DNA of 64,000 nucleotides, from contig NZ_FWFO01000002.1 in assembly GCF_900172225.1 (NCBI RefSeq), positions 310,001 to 374,000 on the forward strand, written 5' to 3'. Source of the stretch: Falsiruegeria litorea R37 (GTDB lineage: Bacteria; Pseudomonadota; Alphaproteobacteria; Rhodobacterales; Rhodobacteraceae). The notes beneath the pieces were generated by a model. The model ran no database searches. It saw only the letters and a list, made by a program, of their open reading frames with translations, and was not told where the DNA came from. Of the stretch, positions 23,568 to 32,946 are shown one piece after another. Numbering within the stretch: position 1 is the stretch's first letter; every line of letters begins with the position of its first letter. The position numbers and the translations under genes were made by a program.

Positions 23568-24745
23568 AGGCGTGCCAACTCTTGTTCCAGCAGGGCCAGA
23601 TCCCCTAGCGTGTTGGCTGCCTTGAAGGCGTCCAAGTAGGGCAAGGCCGCCGCCATCCCTTCGGCCACCGGTGCGTAATCGGCCCAGCCTTTCAGAGGGT
23701 TTAGCCAGACCACCTTGCAGCCGCGTTTGCGCAGTTTGTCCAGGGCGGCAGCAATGATATCAGGGGCTTCGGTGTCGTACCCGTCTGACAAGATCAGCAC
23801 GACGCTGCGCCCATCCACAAAGCGTTTGGCGTAGGTGTCGGCGAAGCGCATCAGCGACCGCCCGATCTTCGACCCCCCGCCGAACCCATCAGCCATCAAT
23901 GACATCCGTCCAATCGCGCGCATTGCGTCCTTGTCACGCAGGGCCTCGGTGATCCGCACAAGACGAGTGTGAAAGAGATAGGCGTCAGCGGCCGTGTCTG
24001 CACGCATCAAGCCAGCGAGGAACGCCAGAAAAACCTGTGCATAAACGGACATGGAGCCGGAAACATCGCAAAGCGCGACGATCTTGCGCGTGCGGTCCGG
24101 GCGCTTCTTGCGCCACAGATGCAGCGGCTCGCCACCCGAGGCGAGACTGTGGCGAATTATCTTGCGAAAATGCAACCGGTCGCCTTTGCGCGCGGCAATG
24201 CGGCGGCGGGATCGGGTGTCGCGCAAGGCAGCCCCGAGGCGACGCGCGACCTCTTCGGCCTCTGCGATTTCTTCTGGGCGGACCAGGTCGCGCAGGTCAC
24301 GCCGGTTGAGGTTGCGTTTTTCGGTGGCGATCAATTTACCGGTGCCGTCACTGTCTGCCGCCCCGCCTGTGTCATCCGGGGCAGTAGAGGTTCCGGATGC
24401 ACCAGCGTCTTGGCCCTTGGCATCCCGTGAGGAATGAACGTCATCACTTACCGAGGATGACGGGGTGGGAACAACCTTCTGCCGCACACGTCCCATGTCC
24501 ATCCAGTAGCTGTCGAACAGGTCATCAAAACGGTCATACTCTTCCTTGCAGCCTGTGCAGACGGCACGCAGGGCGCGGCGGCTGTCGTACGGGCGGATGG
24601 CGTCCACCTCGCCCAAGGCCGTCAAGGCCAGCTCCGCTTCCGCCACGCCAAGCCGCAAGCCGTTATCGCGCAGATGGGCAATGAAGCCCGCGACCCGAGC
24701 AGCGGGACCGGGATCGCGGCCGGCAAATTTCGTTACCCGGCTCAT
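23564..24745 (-). CDS. coxE: CoxE-like von Willebrand factor A domain protein
   Basis: This 393-residue protein has a VWA domain in its C-terminal half, with the metal-ion-dependent adhesion site in IVALCDVSGSMSVYAQVFL and VVLILSDGYDTEAPDII. The N-terminal part includes a charged, low-complexity linker (GASGTSTAPDDTGGAADSDG). CoxE acts with the AAA+ ATPase CoxD in maturing the CuSMo site of CODH. The gene overlaps coxD and coxF by four bases each, indicating tight coupling. Confidence 0.92.
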   Translation of the reverse strand: MSRVTKFAGRDPGPAARVAGFIAHLRDNGLRLGVAEAELALTALGEVDAIRPYDSRRALRAVCTGCKEEYDRFDDLFDSYWMDMGRVRQKVVPTPSSSVSDDVHSSRDAKGQDAGASGTSTAPDDTGGAADSDGTGKLIATEKRNLNRRDLRDLVRPEEIAEAEEVARRLGAALRDTRSRRRIAARKGDRLHFRKIIRHSLASGGEPLHLWRKKRPDRTRKIVALCDVSGSMSVYAQVFLAFLAGLMRADTAADAYLFHTRLVRITEALRDKDAMRAIGRMSLMADGFGGGSKIGRSLMRFADTYAKRFVDGRSVVLILSDGYDTEAPDIIAAALDKLRKRGCKVVWLNPLKGWADYAPVAEGMAAALPYLDAFKAANTLGDLALLEQELARL

Positions 24746-25617
24746 GCGGCCTTGCCCGCAATGCGCCCCGCCACTTCTGGCGTGATCTGGGCCTGATCGC
24801 CTTGGGTCTTCAACAATGTCGTCAGCGTCGATTGCAAGACCGCCGGATTGTCGGTCAAATCGGCGATTCCGAGACCCATCACCGCAGCGGCGAAGTCCAG
24901 CATTTCGGCAACGCCTGGGGTTTTCTCCAGTTCTTCCTCGCGCAATTTTTGCACAAAACCCACGATCTGCTCACCTAGTCGCGTTTCGACGTCGGGGCAG
25001 CGGGCCCGGAGGATCGCCAGCTCGGTCACGCGGTCCGGGTATTCCACGAAGGTATAAAGGCAGCGGCGGCGCAGTGCGTCAGACAGGTCGCGGGTGCCGT
25101 TTGACGTCAGTATCACGACCGGACGGGTTGTCGCCTTGATCGTGCCAAGCTCGGGGATCGACACCTGATAGTCTGATAGGATTTCCAGCAGATAGGCTTC
25201 GAACTCTTCATCCGCCCGGTCAATTTCGTCGATCAGAAGAACCGGAGGCGTGTCTTGGGTAATGGCCGCCAGCAAGGGGCGTTCCAGTAGAAAGTCACTT
25301 GAGAAGATGCGGTTTTCAACCGCCTTGCCGGTTTCGCCAGCCTCGGATGCCGCCCGGATGGTTAAAAGCTGCCGTTGGTAGTTCCATTCGTAAATGGCTT
25401 GCGCCGCATCCAGTCCTTCGTAGCATTGCAACCGGATCAGGCGCGTGTCCATCACCAACGACAGCGTGCGGGCGATCTCGGTCTTGCCGACACCGGCCGC
25501 CCCTTCCAACAATAGTGGACGGCCCAGCGACAAGGCCAGTTGCAACGCAACAGCCAGATCGTCCGAGGCCACATAACCTTCGTTGGCCAGCGCAGTCTTT
25601 AATTCAGTCCAGGTCAT
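24742..25617 (-). CDS. coxD: CoxD-like MoxR AAA+ ATPase
   Basis: This 291-residue MoxR-family ATPase has Walker A LEGAAGVGKTEIARTL, Walker B PPVLLIDEIDRADEEFEAYL and the sensor region VILTSNGTRDLSDALRRRC. In Oligotropha, CoxD is a membrane-associated chaperone for sulfur and copper insertion at the CODH active site. It lies 44 bp after coxL and overlaps coxE. Confidence 0.93.
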   Translation of the reverse strand: MTWTELKTALANEGYVASDDLAVALQLALSLGRPLLLEGAAGVGKTEIARTLSLVMDTRLIRLQCYEGLDAAQAIYEWNYQRQLLTIRAASEAGETGKAVENRIFSSDFLLERPLLAAITQDTPPVLLIDEIDRADEEFEAYLLEILSDYQVSIPELGTIKATTRPVVILTSNGTRDLSDALRRRCLYTFVEYPDRVTELAILRARCPDVETRLGEQIVGFVQKLREEELEKTPGVAEMLDFAAAVMGLGIADLTDNPAVLQSTLTTLLKTQGDQAQITPEVAGRIAGKAA

Positions 25618-25661
25618 TCATGTCTCCATAGGGCGGGGAGTCTCCCGCCCTATCAAAGGGA

Positions 25662-28088
25662 TCAATCGTGCAGGCCAAGCGCATTGGCCGTGCGCCAAAT
25701 CCGCCAGTGATCATGCGGCATGTTGGTGTGCCGGTTGCCGAACGGACGGAACGCATCCTGAACCGCGTTCGAGAAACAAGGCACGCCGCCGACATGCGGG
25801 CTTTCGCCCACGCCCTTGGCGCCGATCGGATGGTGCGGGCTGGGTGTGACGGTGTAGTCGGTTTCGTAGTTCGGCACTTCCCATGCCGTCGGCAGGAAGA
25901 AGTCCATCAGCGTGCCCGTCTTCACGTTGCCCATGTCATCATAGGCAATCTCTTGCCCCAAAGCGACGGCGAGTGCTTCGGTCAGCCCGCCATGCACCTG
26001 GCCTTCGATGATCATCGGGTTGATCCGTGTGCCGCAGTCGTCCAGCGCATAAAAACGGCGGATTTCCGGCACACCCGTGTCGACGTCGATATCCATCACA
26101 CAGACATAGGCGCCAAACGGATAGGTCATATTCGGCGGGTCGTAGTAGCTGACAGCCTCAAGCCCCGGCTCGATCCCCGGAATGGCCTGGTTGTAGGCGG
26201 CAAAGGCGATTTCCTTCATCGTCTTGAACTTTTCAGGAGCACCTTTCACGACAAACCGGTCGACATCGAATTCCACGTCGTTGTCGTGGACCTCCAACAG
26301 ATAGGCCGCGATCATCTGCGCTTTGGCGCGAATCTTGCGTCCGGCCATGGCCGTAGCTGCGCCTGCCACCGGGGTAGAGCGTGACCCGTATGTGCCAAGG
26401 CCATAGGGCGCTGTATCGGTATCGCCTTCTTCAATGGTGATGCTGTCGGCAGGCAACCCGATCTCTGAGGCCAGGATTTGCGCGAATGTTGTCGCGTGAC
26501 CCTGCCCTTGGCTGATCGTTCCCAGGCGGGCAATCGCAGAGCCCGTCGGGTGGATGCGAATTTCGCAGCTGTCGAACATTCCAAGCCCGAGGATATCGCA
26601 GTTCTTGACCGGTCCGGCGCCGACAATCTCCGTAAAGAAGCTCAGGCCAATCCCCATCAGCTTGCGCGTCTTGCCAGCCTTGAAGTCCTCGACCCGTTTG
26701 GCCTGCTCAGCCCGTAGCCCGTCATAGTCGACGGTCTTGAGCGCCTTGTCCCAAGCGGTGTGATAGTCGCCGCTGTCGTATTCCCAGCCAAGGGCAGCGG
26801 TATAGGGGAACTGCTCTTTCTTGATGAAGTTGATCCGGCGCAGTTCGGCTGCGTCCATGTTCAACTCGATTGCCAGAACCTCTATCATCCGCTCGATAAA
26901 GTAGACGGCCTCGGTCACCCGGAACGAACAGCGATAGCTTACGCCACCCGGGGCCTTGTTCGTGTAGACGCCATCGACCTCTAGATAGGCAGTCGGGATA
27001 TCGTAGGAACCGGTGCAGATGTTCATGAAGCCTGCAGGAAACTTGGTTGGATCGGCGCAGGCATCAAAGCCGCCATGGTCGGCTGTTACATGGCAATGCA
27101 GCCCTGTGATCTTGCCATCCTTGGTGGCAGAAATCTTGCCGGTCATATGATAGTCTCGCGCGAAGGCGGTGGTCATCAGATTGTCCATCCGATCTTCGAT
27201 CCACTTCACGGGTTTGCCTGTGACAATTGACGCCACCACCGAGCAGACGTAGCCCGGATAGGCACCAACCTTGTTGCCAAAACCGCCGCCAATATCGGGG
27301 CTGATCACGCGGATGTTGTGCTCTTCGATTCCCGAGATCAAAGACACGACTGTCCGGATCGCGTGCGGCGCCTGAAACGTGCCCCACAGGGTCAGCTTAC
27401 CGTTGACCTTGTCCATCGACGCCACACAGCCGCAAGTTTCCAGCGGGCACGGGTGGGTGCGGTGGTAGTACATGCTTTCGGTCGCCACGACCTCGGCGTT
27501 GTCGATGACCTCTGCCGTCGCGGCCTTGTCGCCCGCGTCCCAGGTGAAAATGTGGTTGGGGTGCTTGCGCGGTCCGTGTGCGCCATCAGGGATGGAACCA
27601 TCTTCTCCAACCAAATCCTCGCGTAGGGTCACATCGGATTGCAGCGCTTCGAAGGGGTTCACGAGAACCGGTAATTCTTCGTAATCGACCTCGACGGCCT
27701 CAATTCCATCTGCTGCAGCGTAGCGATCTTCGGCGACGACAAAAGCGACCTCTTGCCCTTGAAACAGTACCTTGCCATCGGCCAGTACCATCTGCTTGTC
27801 GCCTGCAAGCGTTGGCATCCAGTGCAGACCCAACGGTTCCAGATCAGCTGCGGTCAGGACGGCCAGGACACCGGGCACTTCTAGCGCGGCAGCGGTATTG
27901 ATGCTCTTGATGCGCGCATGGGCGTATGGCGAGCGAACAAAATCGCCAAACAGCATGCCGTCCAGTTTAATGTCGTCTACATAGTTGCCCTTGCCTTGGG
28001 TAAAGCGCGCATCCTCGACCCGCTTTCGCGAGCAGCCCATGCCCTTGAGATTGTCGACGCGTTCTTCGCGGGTAATTTCGTCCTTCAT
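25662..28088 (-). CDS. coxL: Aerobic carbon-monoxide dehydrogenase large subunit CoxL, form I
   Basis: This 808-residue molybdopterin-binding subunit oxidises CO to CO2 at a Mo-S-Cu centre. The active-site loop reads [13 protein letters not shown], with the copper-ligand cysteine of form I (canonical AYRCSFR) rather than the AYRGAGR of form II, so this is true CODH. The A-to-S change at the first position is unusual. Other family blocks are [29 protein letters not shown] and the C-terminal [15 protein letters not shown] (catalytic Glu). The ATG at 28088 is chosen because it overlaps the coxS stop (ATGA) and starts the [20 protein letters not shown] region. Confidence 0.96.
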   Translation of the reverse strand: MKDEITREERVDNLKGMGCSRKRVEDARFTQGKGNYVDDIKLDGMLFGDFVRSPYAHARIKSINTAAALEVPGVLAVLTAADLEPLGLHWMPTLAGDKQMVLADGKVLFQGQEVAFVVAEDRYAAADGIEAVEVDYEELPVLVNPFEALQSDVTLREDLVGEDGSIPDGAHGPRKHPNHIFTWDAGDKAATAEVIDNAEVVATESMYYHRTHPCPLETCGCVASMDKVNGKLTLWGTFQAPHAIRTVVSLISGIEEHNIRVISPDIGGGFGNKVGAYPGYVCSVVASIVTGKPVKWIEDRMDNLMTTAFARDYHMTGKISATKDGKITGLHCHVTADHGGFDACADPTKFPAGFMNICTGSYDIPTAYLEVDGVYTNKAPGGVSYRCSFRVTEAVYFIERMIEVLAIELNMDAAELRRINFIKKEQFPYTAALGWEYDSGDYHTAWDKALKTVDYDGLRAEQAKRVEDFKAGKTRKLMGIGLSFFTEIVGAGPVKNCDILGLGMFDSCEIRIHPTGSAIARLGTISQGQGHATTFAQILASEIGLPADSITIEEGDTDTAPYGLGTYGSRSTPVAGAATAMAGRKIRAKAQMIAAYLLEVHDNDVEFDVDRFVVKGAPEKFKTMKEIAFAAYNQAIPGIEPGLEAVSYYDPPNMTYPFGAYVCVMDIDVDTGVPEIRRFYALDDCGTRINPMIIEGQVHGGLTEALAVALGQEIAYDDMGNVKTGTLMDFFLPTAWEVPNYETDYTVTPSPHHPIGAKGVGESPHVGGVPCFSNAVQDAFRPFGNRHTNMPHDHWRIWRTANALGLHD

Positions 28089-28579
28089 TCTGCGGCCTCC
28101 TTGGCTGCATTCATTTCGACTGAGGCGGCCTGAATGGATTTCACAATGTTCTGATAGCCCGTACAGCGGCAGATATTGCCGGCCATGCCAAAGCGAATTT
28201 CTTCTTCGGTCGGGTTGGGGATTTCTTCCAGAAGTTTGGCTGCCCGTGTGATCATCCCTGGCGTGCAGTAGCCACATTGCAATCCGTGGTGCTCTTTGAA
28301 CGCCTCTTGCAGTGGATGCAGGTCGTCAGGCCCGCCGAGACCTTCGATTGTCGTCAGCTCAGCGCCATCCGCCTGTGCCACAAACATCGTGCACGACTTC
28401 ACCGATTTGCCGTTTATGGTGACAGTGCACGCCCCGCAATGGGACGTTTCACACCCAATGTGCGGGCCGGTGATGTTCAACCGTTCGCGTAGCGTGTAGA
28501 TAAGCAGTTCGCGTGGCTCGGCCAGAAATTCTTCGTCCTTGCCGTTCACCTTCAACTTGATGTGCATTTTCTTTGACAT
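28085..28579 (-). CDS. coxS: Carbon-monoxide dehydrogenase small subunit CoxS ([2Fe-2S])
   Basis: This 164-residue iron-sulfur subunit has a plant-type [2Fe-2S] site in [18 protein letters not shown] with a later Cys in SVKSCTMF, and a second cluster in [11 protein letters not shown] and [13 protein letters not shown]. It passes electrons from the Mo site to the FAD of CoxM. It lies 12 bp after coxM and overlaps coxL by four bases. Confidence 0.96.
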   Translation of the reverse strand: MSKKMHIKLKVNGKDEEFLAEPRELLIYTLRERLNITGPHIGCETSHCGACTVTINGKSVKSCTMFVAQADGAELTTIEGLGGPDDLHPLQEAFKEHHGLQCGYCTPGMITRAAKLLEEIPNPTEEEIRFGMAGNICRCTGYQNIVKSIQAASVEMNAAKEAAE

Positions 28580-28591
28580 GGTGTGTTCCCC

Positions 28592-29446
28592 CTACGCGCG
28601 CGACCAGGCGCGCTCGATGGCGCGACGCAAGATGACGCCAGCCACGTGGTTCTTGAATGCGACAGGGCCGCGGTTGTCCTCGGTCGGGTCGATATCACCC
28701 AGCATCGCTGCCACTGCCGCGTCGAGCGCGGTTGCATCGACAGATGTTCCCACCAGGGCGGCACCTGCATCCTCGGAAAAAACCGGCGTATCGCTGAGGT
28801 TCGTCATTGCGATGGATGCGCTGACGCAATTGCCACCGTCCTTGACTATTTGCACAGCGGCGGCGGCGGTCGCGTAGTCACCGATTTTGCGCTTCTGCTT
28901 CTCGTACGCGTAGCCCCCACTGGACGCGGGGATGGTGACCGCTGTCAGCACCTCTTCATCCTCGCGTGCGGTCATGTACGCAGCCTCGTAAAACTCCCGC
29001 GCGCGGATATCACGCTCTCCCTCCGGGCCCACTACCGTGAACACCGCATCAAGACACTGCATCAAACCCGGCATGTCGTTGCCGGGATCGCCGTTGGCGA
29101 CATTGCCTCCGACAGTGCCCATGTAGCGAACCTGAGGATCAGCGATTTGCAATGCAGCCTCGCGCAGGATGGGGGCTACCTCTGCCAGATCGACGTGGTC
29201 GATAATGTCCGTTTGCGTGACCATTGCCCCGATGCGGATTGCACCGGCGCCTATTTCGATGTCCGACATGCCGACGACATCTTGAAGGTCTATCAAATGA
29301 GGGACTTCGGCCATACGAAGTTTCATCATCGGGATCAGACTGTGGCCGCCCGCAAGGACGCGGGCGTCATCCCCATATTCCTCAAGCACGGCTAGTACTC
29401 CAGCCATATCCTGCGGACGGTGATATTCGAATGCCGCTGGAATCAT
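28592..29446 (-). CDS. coxM: Carbon-monoxide dehydrogenase medium subunit CoxM (FAD)
   Basis: This 284-residue FAD subunit shows the binding motifs AGGHSLIPMMKLR (about residues 32-44) and TVGGNVANGDPGNDMP (about residues 110-125). Its ATG follows a strong AGGGAGGAG site. As the first structural gene, it sits 114 bp after coxC; that gap is the likely location of a CO-inducible promoter. Confidence 0.95.
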   Translation of the reverse strand: MIPAAFEYHRPQDMAGVLAVLEEYGDDARVLAGGHSLIPMMKLRMAEVPHLIDLQDVVGMSDIEIGAGAIRIGAMVTQTDIIDHVDLAEVAPILREAALQIADPQVRYMGTVGGNVANGDPGNDMPGLMQCLDAVFTVVGPEGERDIRAREFYEAAYMTAREDEEVLTAVTIPASSGGYAYEKQKRKIGDYATAAAAVQIVKDGGNCVSASIAMTNLSDTPVFSEDAGAALVGTSVDATALDAAVAAMLGDIDPTEDNRGPVAFKNHVAGVILRRAIERAWSRA

Positions 29447-29560
29447 CAGCTCTCCTCCCTAAAAGCGAATGTTCAGTGTCGGAGAGAGGCTGCATGCCCC
29501 AGCATGAGACATCACCAGAAAATCAATGAAACACAGGTCTTTTTCACGAAATGCGCGTGG

Positions 29561-30676
29561 TCACGCACCAATTGCGCCGCCCTGCGCCGCAAGCACGTCG
29601 TGAACGGCCTTCAGTTTGGAACGGCTCACGGGTGCGGGCGGTAAATCGCCCCCATCAAAGAAGCAGCGTCCCTTGTCCTTGGTTCTTTCAAATCGTGAGA
29701 CACGGGCAAGGTTGACCAAGTAGCTGCGATGCGTTTGCACAAACCCAAGTGGCAAGAGGCGTTTGGAGGCCAAGGTGATCGGCCAGGCACAAAACAGCCG
29801 TTCGGTCTCGGTATAGATCTGGGTATAGTGTCCATCGGCACGAACGAAAACAACGTCTCTGGCTCTGACAAAGACCTTGTTTCCGTCCGCCTCGCAAGGG
29901 ATCTGTGGATCCGGCGTCAAATCCGGCTCAGGCTGCGCATGCTTATGTTGTTCTTCTGATCCGGGCGTGACCAGATAGGTGACGCTTACCCAAAGGCACG
30001 CACCAAAGATCACGAAGCTGAAGAAGATAACACCAAGTGCCAGGGCTTCATTGCTCATGGTAGGGCCAAAATCAACGGCTGTGGACTCTTGCGCAAATCG
30101 GGTTTCCGCAATCGCCAGAAAATGTGCCGAGCAAACTGCAATCGCAAAGCAAATCGTCCCAAGAACGATGTTGCGGTTCGTGCGTTTTCCATAGGCGATC
30201 CAGAAGGCAAGAATGCAAAGCCCGATAGCCACGACAGAAGAAAATACCACACCGGACGTCGTGTAGACCGCGCGGCAAAGCTCCAGCCCCGCCATACCGA
30301 TATAGTGCATGACCAGAATGCCGGTCCCGACAAGGCCGCCTGAAAGCGAAATGATGAATGGTGTGCGGTCAGCGAAATGCAACAGGATCAGGGCCGCGCC
30401 AACAAGAAGGATCGCGGATAGAGCCGACACCAACGTGATCGCCGCATCGTAGTAGAACAGTATCGGCAACTTCAGCCCCAGCATTGCCACGAAATGCATC
30501 GCCCAGATGCCGCCGCCCAAGGCGATGGCCGCAAGCGCGATCGACGCCTTTTTCTGAAACATCGGCTTTTCCGACAGATCGCGGGTCAGCGAAAGACCGG
30601 TGAACCCCGCGACAAGTGCCACGACGCAAGACATTGCGATCAGGAAACTGCTATGATCGACGGTCAGAAACTCCAT
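29561..30676 (-). CDS. coxC: CoxC-like MHYT sensor with LytTR DNA-binding domain
   Basis: The 371-residue protein has an N-terminal membrane part with repeated MHYT-type motifs (IWAMHFVAMLGL, ILVMHYIGMAGLEL, CSAHFLAIAETRF), whose Met and His residues are proposed to bind copper and sense a diatomic gas. A C-terminal LytTR domain (ADGHYTQIYTETERLF, LGFVQTHRSYLVNLARV) follows. This is the architecture of CoxC and CoxH of Oligotropha. It is encoded directly upstream of coxMSL in the same direction, so it is the best candidate for CO-dependent activation of the cluster. The ATG at 30676 is chosen over an in-frame TTG 18 bases earlier. Confidence 0.92.
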   Translation of the reverse strand: MEFLTVDHSSFLIAMSCVVALVAGFTGLSLTRDLSEKPMFQKKASIALAAIALGGGIWAMHFVAMLGLKLPILFYYDAAITLVSALSAILLVGAALILLHFADRTPFIISLSGGLVGTGILVMHYIGMAGLELCRAVYTTSGVVFSSVVAIGLCILAFWIAYGKRTNRNIVLGTICFAIAVCSAHFLAIAETRFAQESTAVDFGPTMSNEALALGVIFFSFVIFGACLWVSVTYLVTPGSEEQHKHAQPEPDLTPDPQIPCEADGNKVFVRARDVVFVRADGHYTQIYTETERLFCAWPITLASKRLLPLGFVQTHRSYLVNLARVSRFERTKDKGRCFFDGGDLPPAPVSRSKLKAVHDVLAAQGGAIGA

Positions 30677-31035
30677 GCCGCAGAGGATGGCCAAGACTCA
30701 AGCGATTTGCAATCAGTGCCGTTCGCACGGCCTTCATTTCTTTCCTTGGAGCGCGGCCATCGACAGCCGCAATTCTGAATGACTGAAGTTTCGGTGGCTG
30801 ATACGCCAGAGCTGCGGAAACCCAAATGCATTTTTTCCAGTAGAAGACATTCATGCGCTTTGCAGCATTAGCCACTTGAGCTCGGAGCGTCCATCTGACG
30901 GTTTTAGAAGGGCAGTGACTGAATATCTGGGGGTACTTCGGTCGCGCCAAATAGCCTGAGGCGATCCGGACAAGCCGAACCTGACAGGACACCGGTCCAC
31001 TTGTTGTTGCATCAATCGTCTGGCCGTTATCGTGT
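30677..31035. other. Intergenic region upstream of coxC
   Basis: A minus-strand frame stays open here but has no recognisable motif and no ribosome site, so I do not call a gene. The coxC promoter should lie in this stretch. I see no strong hairpin or repeat. Confidence 0.4.
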
Positions 31036-31833
31036 TTACATGAGTGACAAAGGCCCGGCGGAGCCCAGACCCAGACGAGTAGTTTCTGTTTCAATCACGA
31101 CATCTGCCGTGACATTGCCCAAATTAACGTCCGGCCCAAAGGTTTTGACCAGGAATTTCTTTCCGGCATAAATCTCAGGCGTGGTTGATCCTACGCGCGG
31201 AGTAGACAGCTCAAACATGCAACGACTGACATCAACGTTTTCCTGCAAAATCTTGATCAGGTGTTTGTTGGGTTGGCCATTCAGCATCAGCTCCTGACCT
31301 TCGATCATGGCAAACTCGGCCCCCGTGGCCAGAACTTCATTCACCTCTTTTGCCATTTCCGCCGGGTCAGAGTTGTCGCGCTTATCGCCGATCTCACCGA
31401 CTGCGGCGAGGCCTGCATCCTGCACCATCTTAATCAAGCGGTCCCGCGTGCCTTCGCCAAGTTCGACGATATTGTCCGAAATTTCAACGATGTCGAAGCC
31501 AACTTCCTTGGCCTCCTTGAGATGCTCCTCCATCGCTTCAATGCCCATCGTGTGTAACACGTATTCCTGCATCTGTCCCCCCAGAAACGGGCGCACTTGA
31601 TGCTCTCGCAGCAAGGCCAGCTTGGCCACAAGGTGTTCCCGCGGAAACAAGCGCGAAGTGCCTGTCGCAAGCTTGAATATGTCGAAATAGGCACCGCCCA
31701 GTTCCAGCAATCCCTGCAAGCCGCCAAGCGTGACCTGATAGTCGGTCACCATTGTCAGCCCCGTCTTGCGTGGCTTCTCCAGGCTGCGGCGCGGGTCGAG
31801 TGGTACATTCGGGAAAGCGGTTGTAAGTGACAT
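31036..31833 (-). CDS. ComA/phosphosulfolactate synthase family protein
   Basis: This 265-residue predicted TIM-barrel protein has RKTGLTMVTDYQV near the N-terminus, DIFKLATGTSRLF, VEISDNIVEL, VGEIGDKRD and the C-terminal LGNVTADVVIETETTRLGL. These fit the ComA family, in which archaeal members add sulfite to phosphoenolpyruvate to make phosphosulfolactate. In this bacterium the direction and true substrate are unknown. It faces the same way as the LysR gene 94 bp upstream and belongs with the transport and CoA-transferase locus that follows, so a sulfonate or phosphoenolpyruvate-derived acid is a reasonable guess. Confidence 0.8.
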   Translation of the reverse strand: MSLTTAFPNVPLDPRRSLEKPRKTGLTMVTDYQVTLGGLQGLLELGGAYFDIFKLATGTSRLFPREHLVAKLALLREHQVRPFLGGQMQEYVLHTMGIEAMEEHLKEAKEVGFDIVEISDNIVELGEGTRDRLIKMVQDAGLAAVGEIGDKRDNSDPAEMAKEVNEVLATGAEFAMIEGQELMLNGQPNKHLIKILQENVDVSRCMFELSTPRVGSTTPEIYAGKKFLVKTFGPDVNLGNVTADVVIETETTRLGLGSAGPLSLM

Positions 31834-31927
31834 GTCGTCTCCAGTTCAGCTGAATTTTGGCAGAGACTAGCGGGGTCACTTCGATCAGAAAATTCGAATT
31901 TTCTTAGCCCCTCTTCAAAAAAGCTGA

Positions 31928-32827
31928 CTAACTGTGCGGCTCTAAAAGCTCTCCCACAATTTGCCTGAGATGCTTAACAAAGGGATCGACCAGAGGGTGC
32001 TGCAGCTTACTCTTGGACAGAAAAAGACCCACCTTCAGATGACTTGCCGGCTCCAAGGGAACCAGCTTTAGGGTATTTGGCAAGTTGGCTCCAACCGCAA
32101 TGGCTTCTGTTATCGTATAGCCTAGACCATCCGCCACCAGTTGGTGGGCTGCGGCAGAAACTGAAACCTCGTGACGCACAGAAAGGCGCAGGTCGGAACT
32201 AACCAAATTTGCTTCGATCAACTGTCTCAGCAAAGTGTTTTCCGTCAAAGCGATATAATCCAGATCCTGCAAGTCGCGTAAATTCAACTTGGGTCGCTGA
32301 GCGAGCGGGTGATCTCTGGGCAGCAGAACGCACAACCGGGTCTCACAGAGCTGCTGACTTTCCAGATCTTCCCAATGCGCGGACAGGGAGCCGAGCCCCA
32401 GATGAAACTGGTCTTGGGCGATATAACTGCCAAAGCTTTGGCGGGGCTGAACCTCCAGCCTTACACGAGCGTCAGGAAATTCACAGGACAGGCGTTTTAT
32501 TGCTGGTAGCATCAGGCCACTGGCCATGCGCGGGTGAGAAATCAAACGCAAGGGAGGCGTTTGCTCTTGTCGGGATCGTTCCAGAAAATCTGACAGACTG
32601 TCGATACCCGCCAAGATACGCAAAGCCTCGGGTAGCAATTGCTCGCCCGCTTGGGTGGGGATCAGCCTTTTTTTGACCCGCTCAAACAGCGGTTGGCGCA
32701 ATTCGTCTTCGAGCAATCGCAGCAGTCGACTGACGGCTGGGGGGCTCAGGTGCATGATTTCAGACGCACGCACCAGCGTTCCGTGCTCCATGATCAGCAC
32801 AAACACTCTAAGGCTTTTCAGGTTCAT
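31928..32827 (-). CDS. LysR-family regulator 1 of the TTT locus
   Basis: The product is 299 residues from MNLKSLRVFVLIMEHG at 32827. The helix-turn-helix covers about ASEIMHLSPPAVSRLLRLLE. It is divergent from the first tctC copy across 130 bp of AT-rich sequence, the expected operator region. It is paralogous to the regulator at 36567-37472 (both start MNL and share an RLISHPR/RILCHPR-like block) but clearly distinct in sequence. Confidence 0.9.
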   Translation of the reverse strand: MNLKSLRVFVLIMEHGTLVRASEIMHLSPPAVSRLLRLLEDELRQPLFERVKKRLIPTQAGEQLLPEALRILAGIDSLSDFLERSRQEQTPPLRLISHPRMASGLMLPAIKRLSCEFPDARVRLEVQPRQSFGSYIAQDQFHLGLGSLSAHWEDLESQQLCETRLCVLLPRDHPLAQRPKLNLRDLQDLDYIALTENTLLRQLIEANLVSSDLRLSVRHEVSVSAAAHQLVADGLGYTITEAIAVGANLPNTLKLVPLEPASHLKVGLFLSKSKLQHPLVDPFVKHLRQIVGELLEPHS

Positions 32828-32946
32828 GTTGTTCAGTTTTTTCGAAATAGTTGTAGAATGATTATAATTTTTTTTGAAACTTCGCTCAAGTAGCTTCGCG
32901 AGGATAGACGAGGCAGTTACCTTCGGGTGGCCTTCGAAAACTCGAA

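Noticed and set aside
28089-28277. Longer N-terminus for CoxL
   Set aside because: The extra residues are the out-of-frame reading of coxS; the ATG at 28088 overlaps the coxS stop and begins the conserved region.
30651-31094. Minus-strand 147-codon frame upstream of coxC
   Set aside because: It overlaps the coxC start and the ComA-like gene, has no ribosome site, and shows no family pattern.
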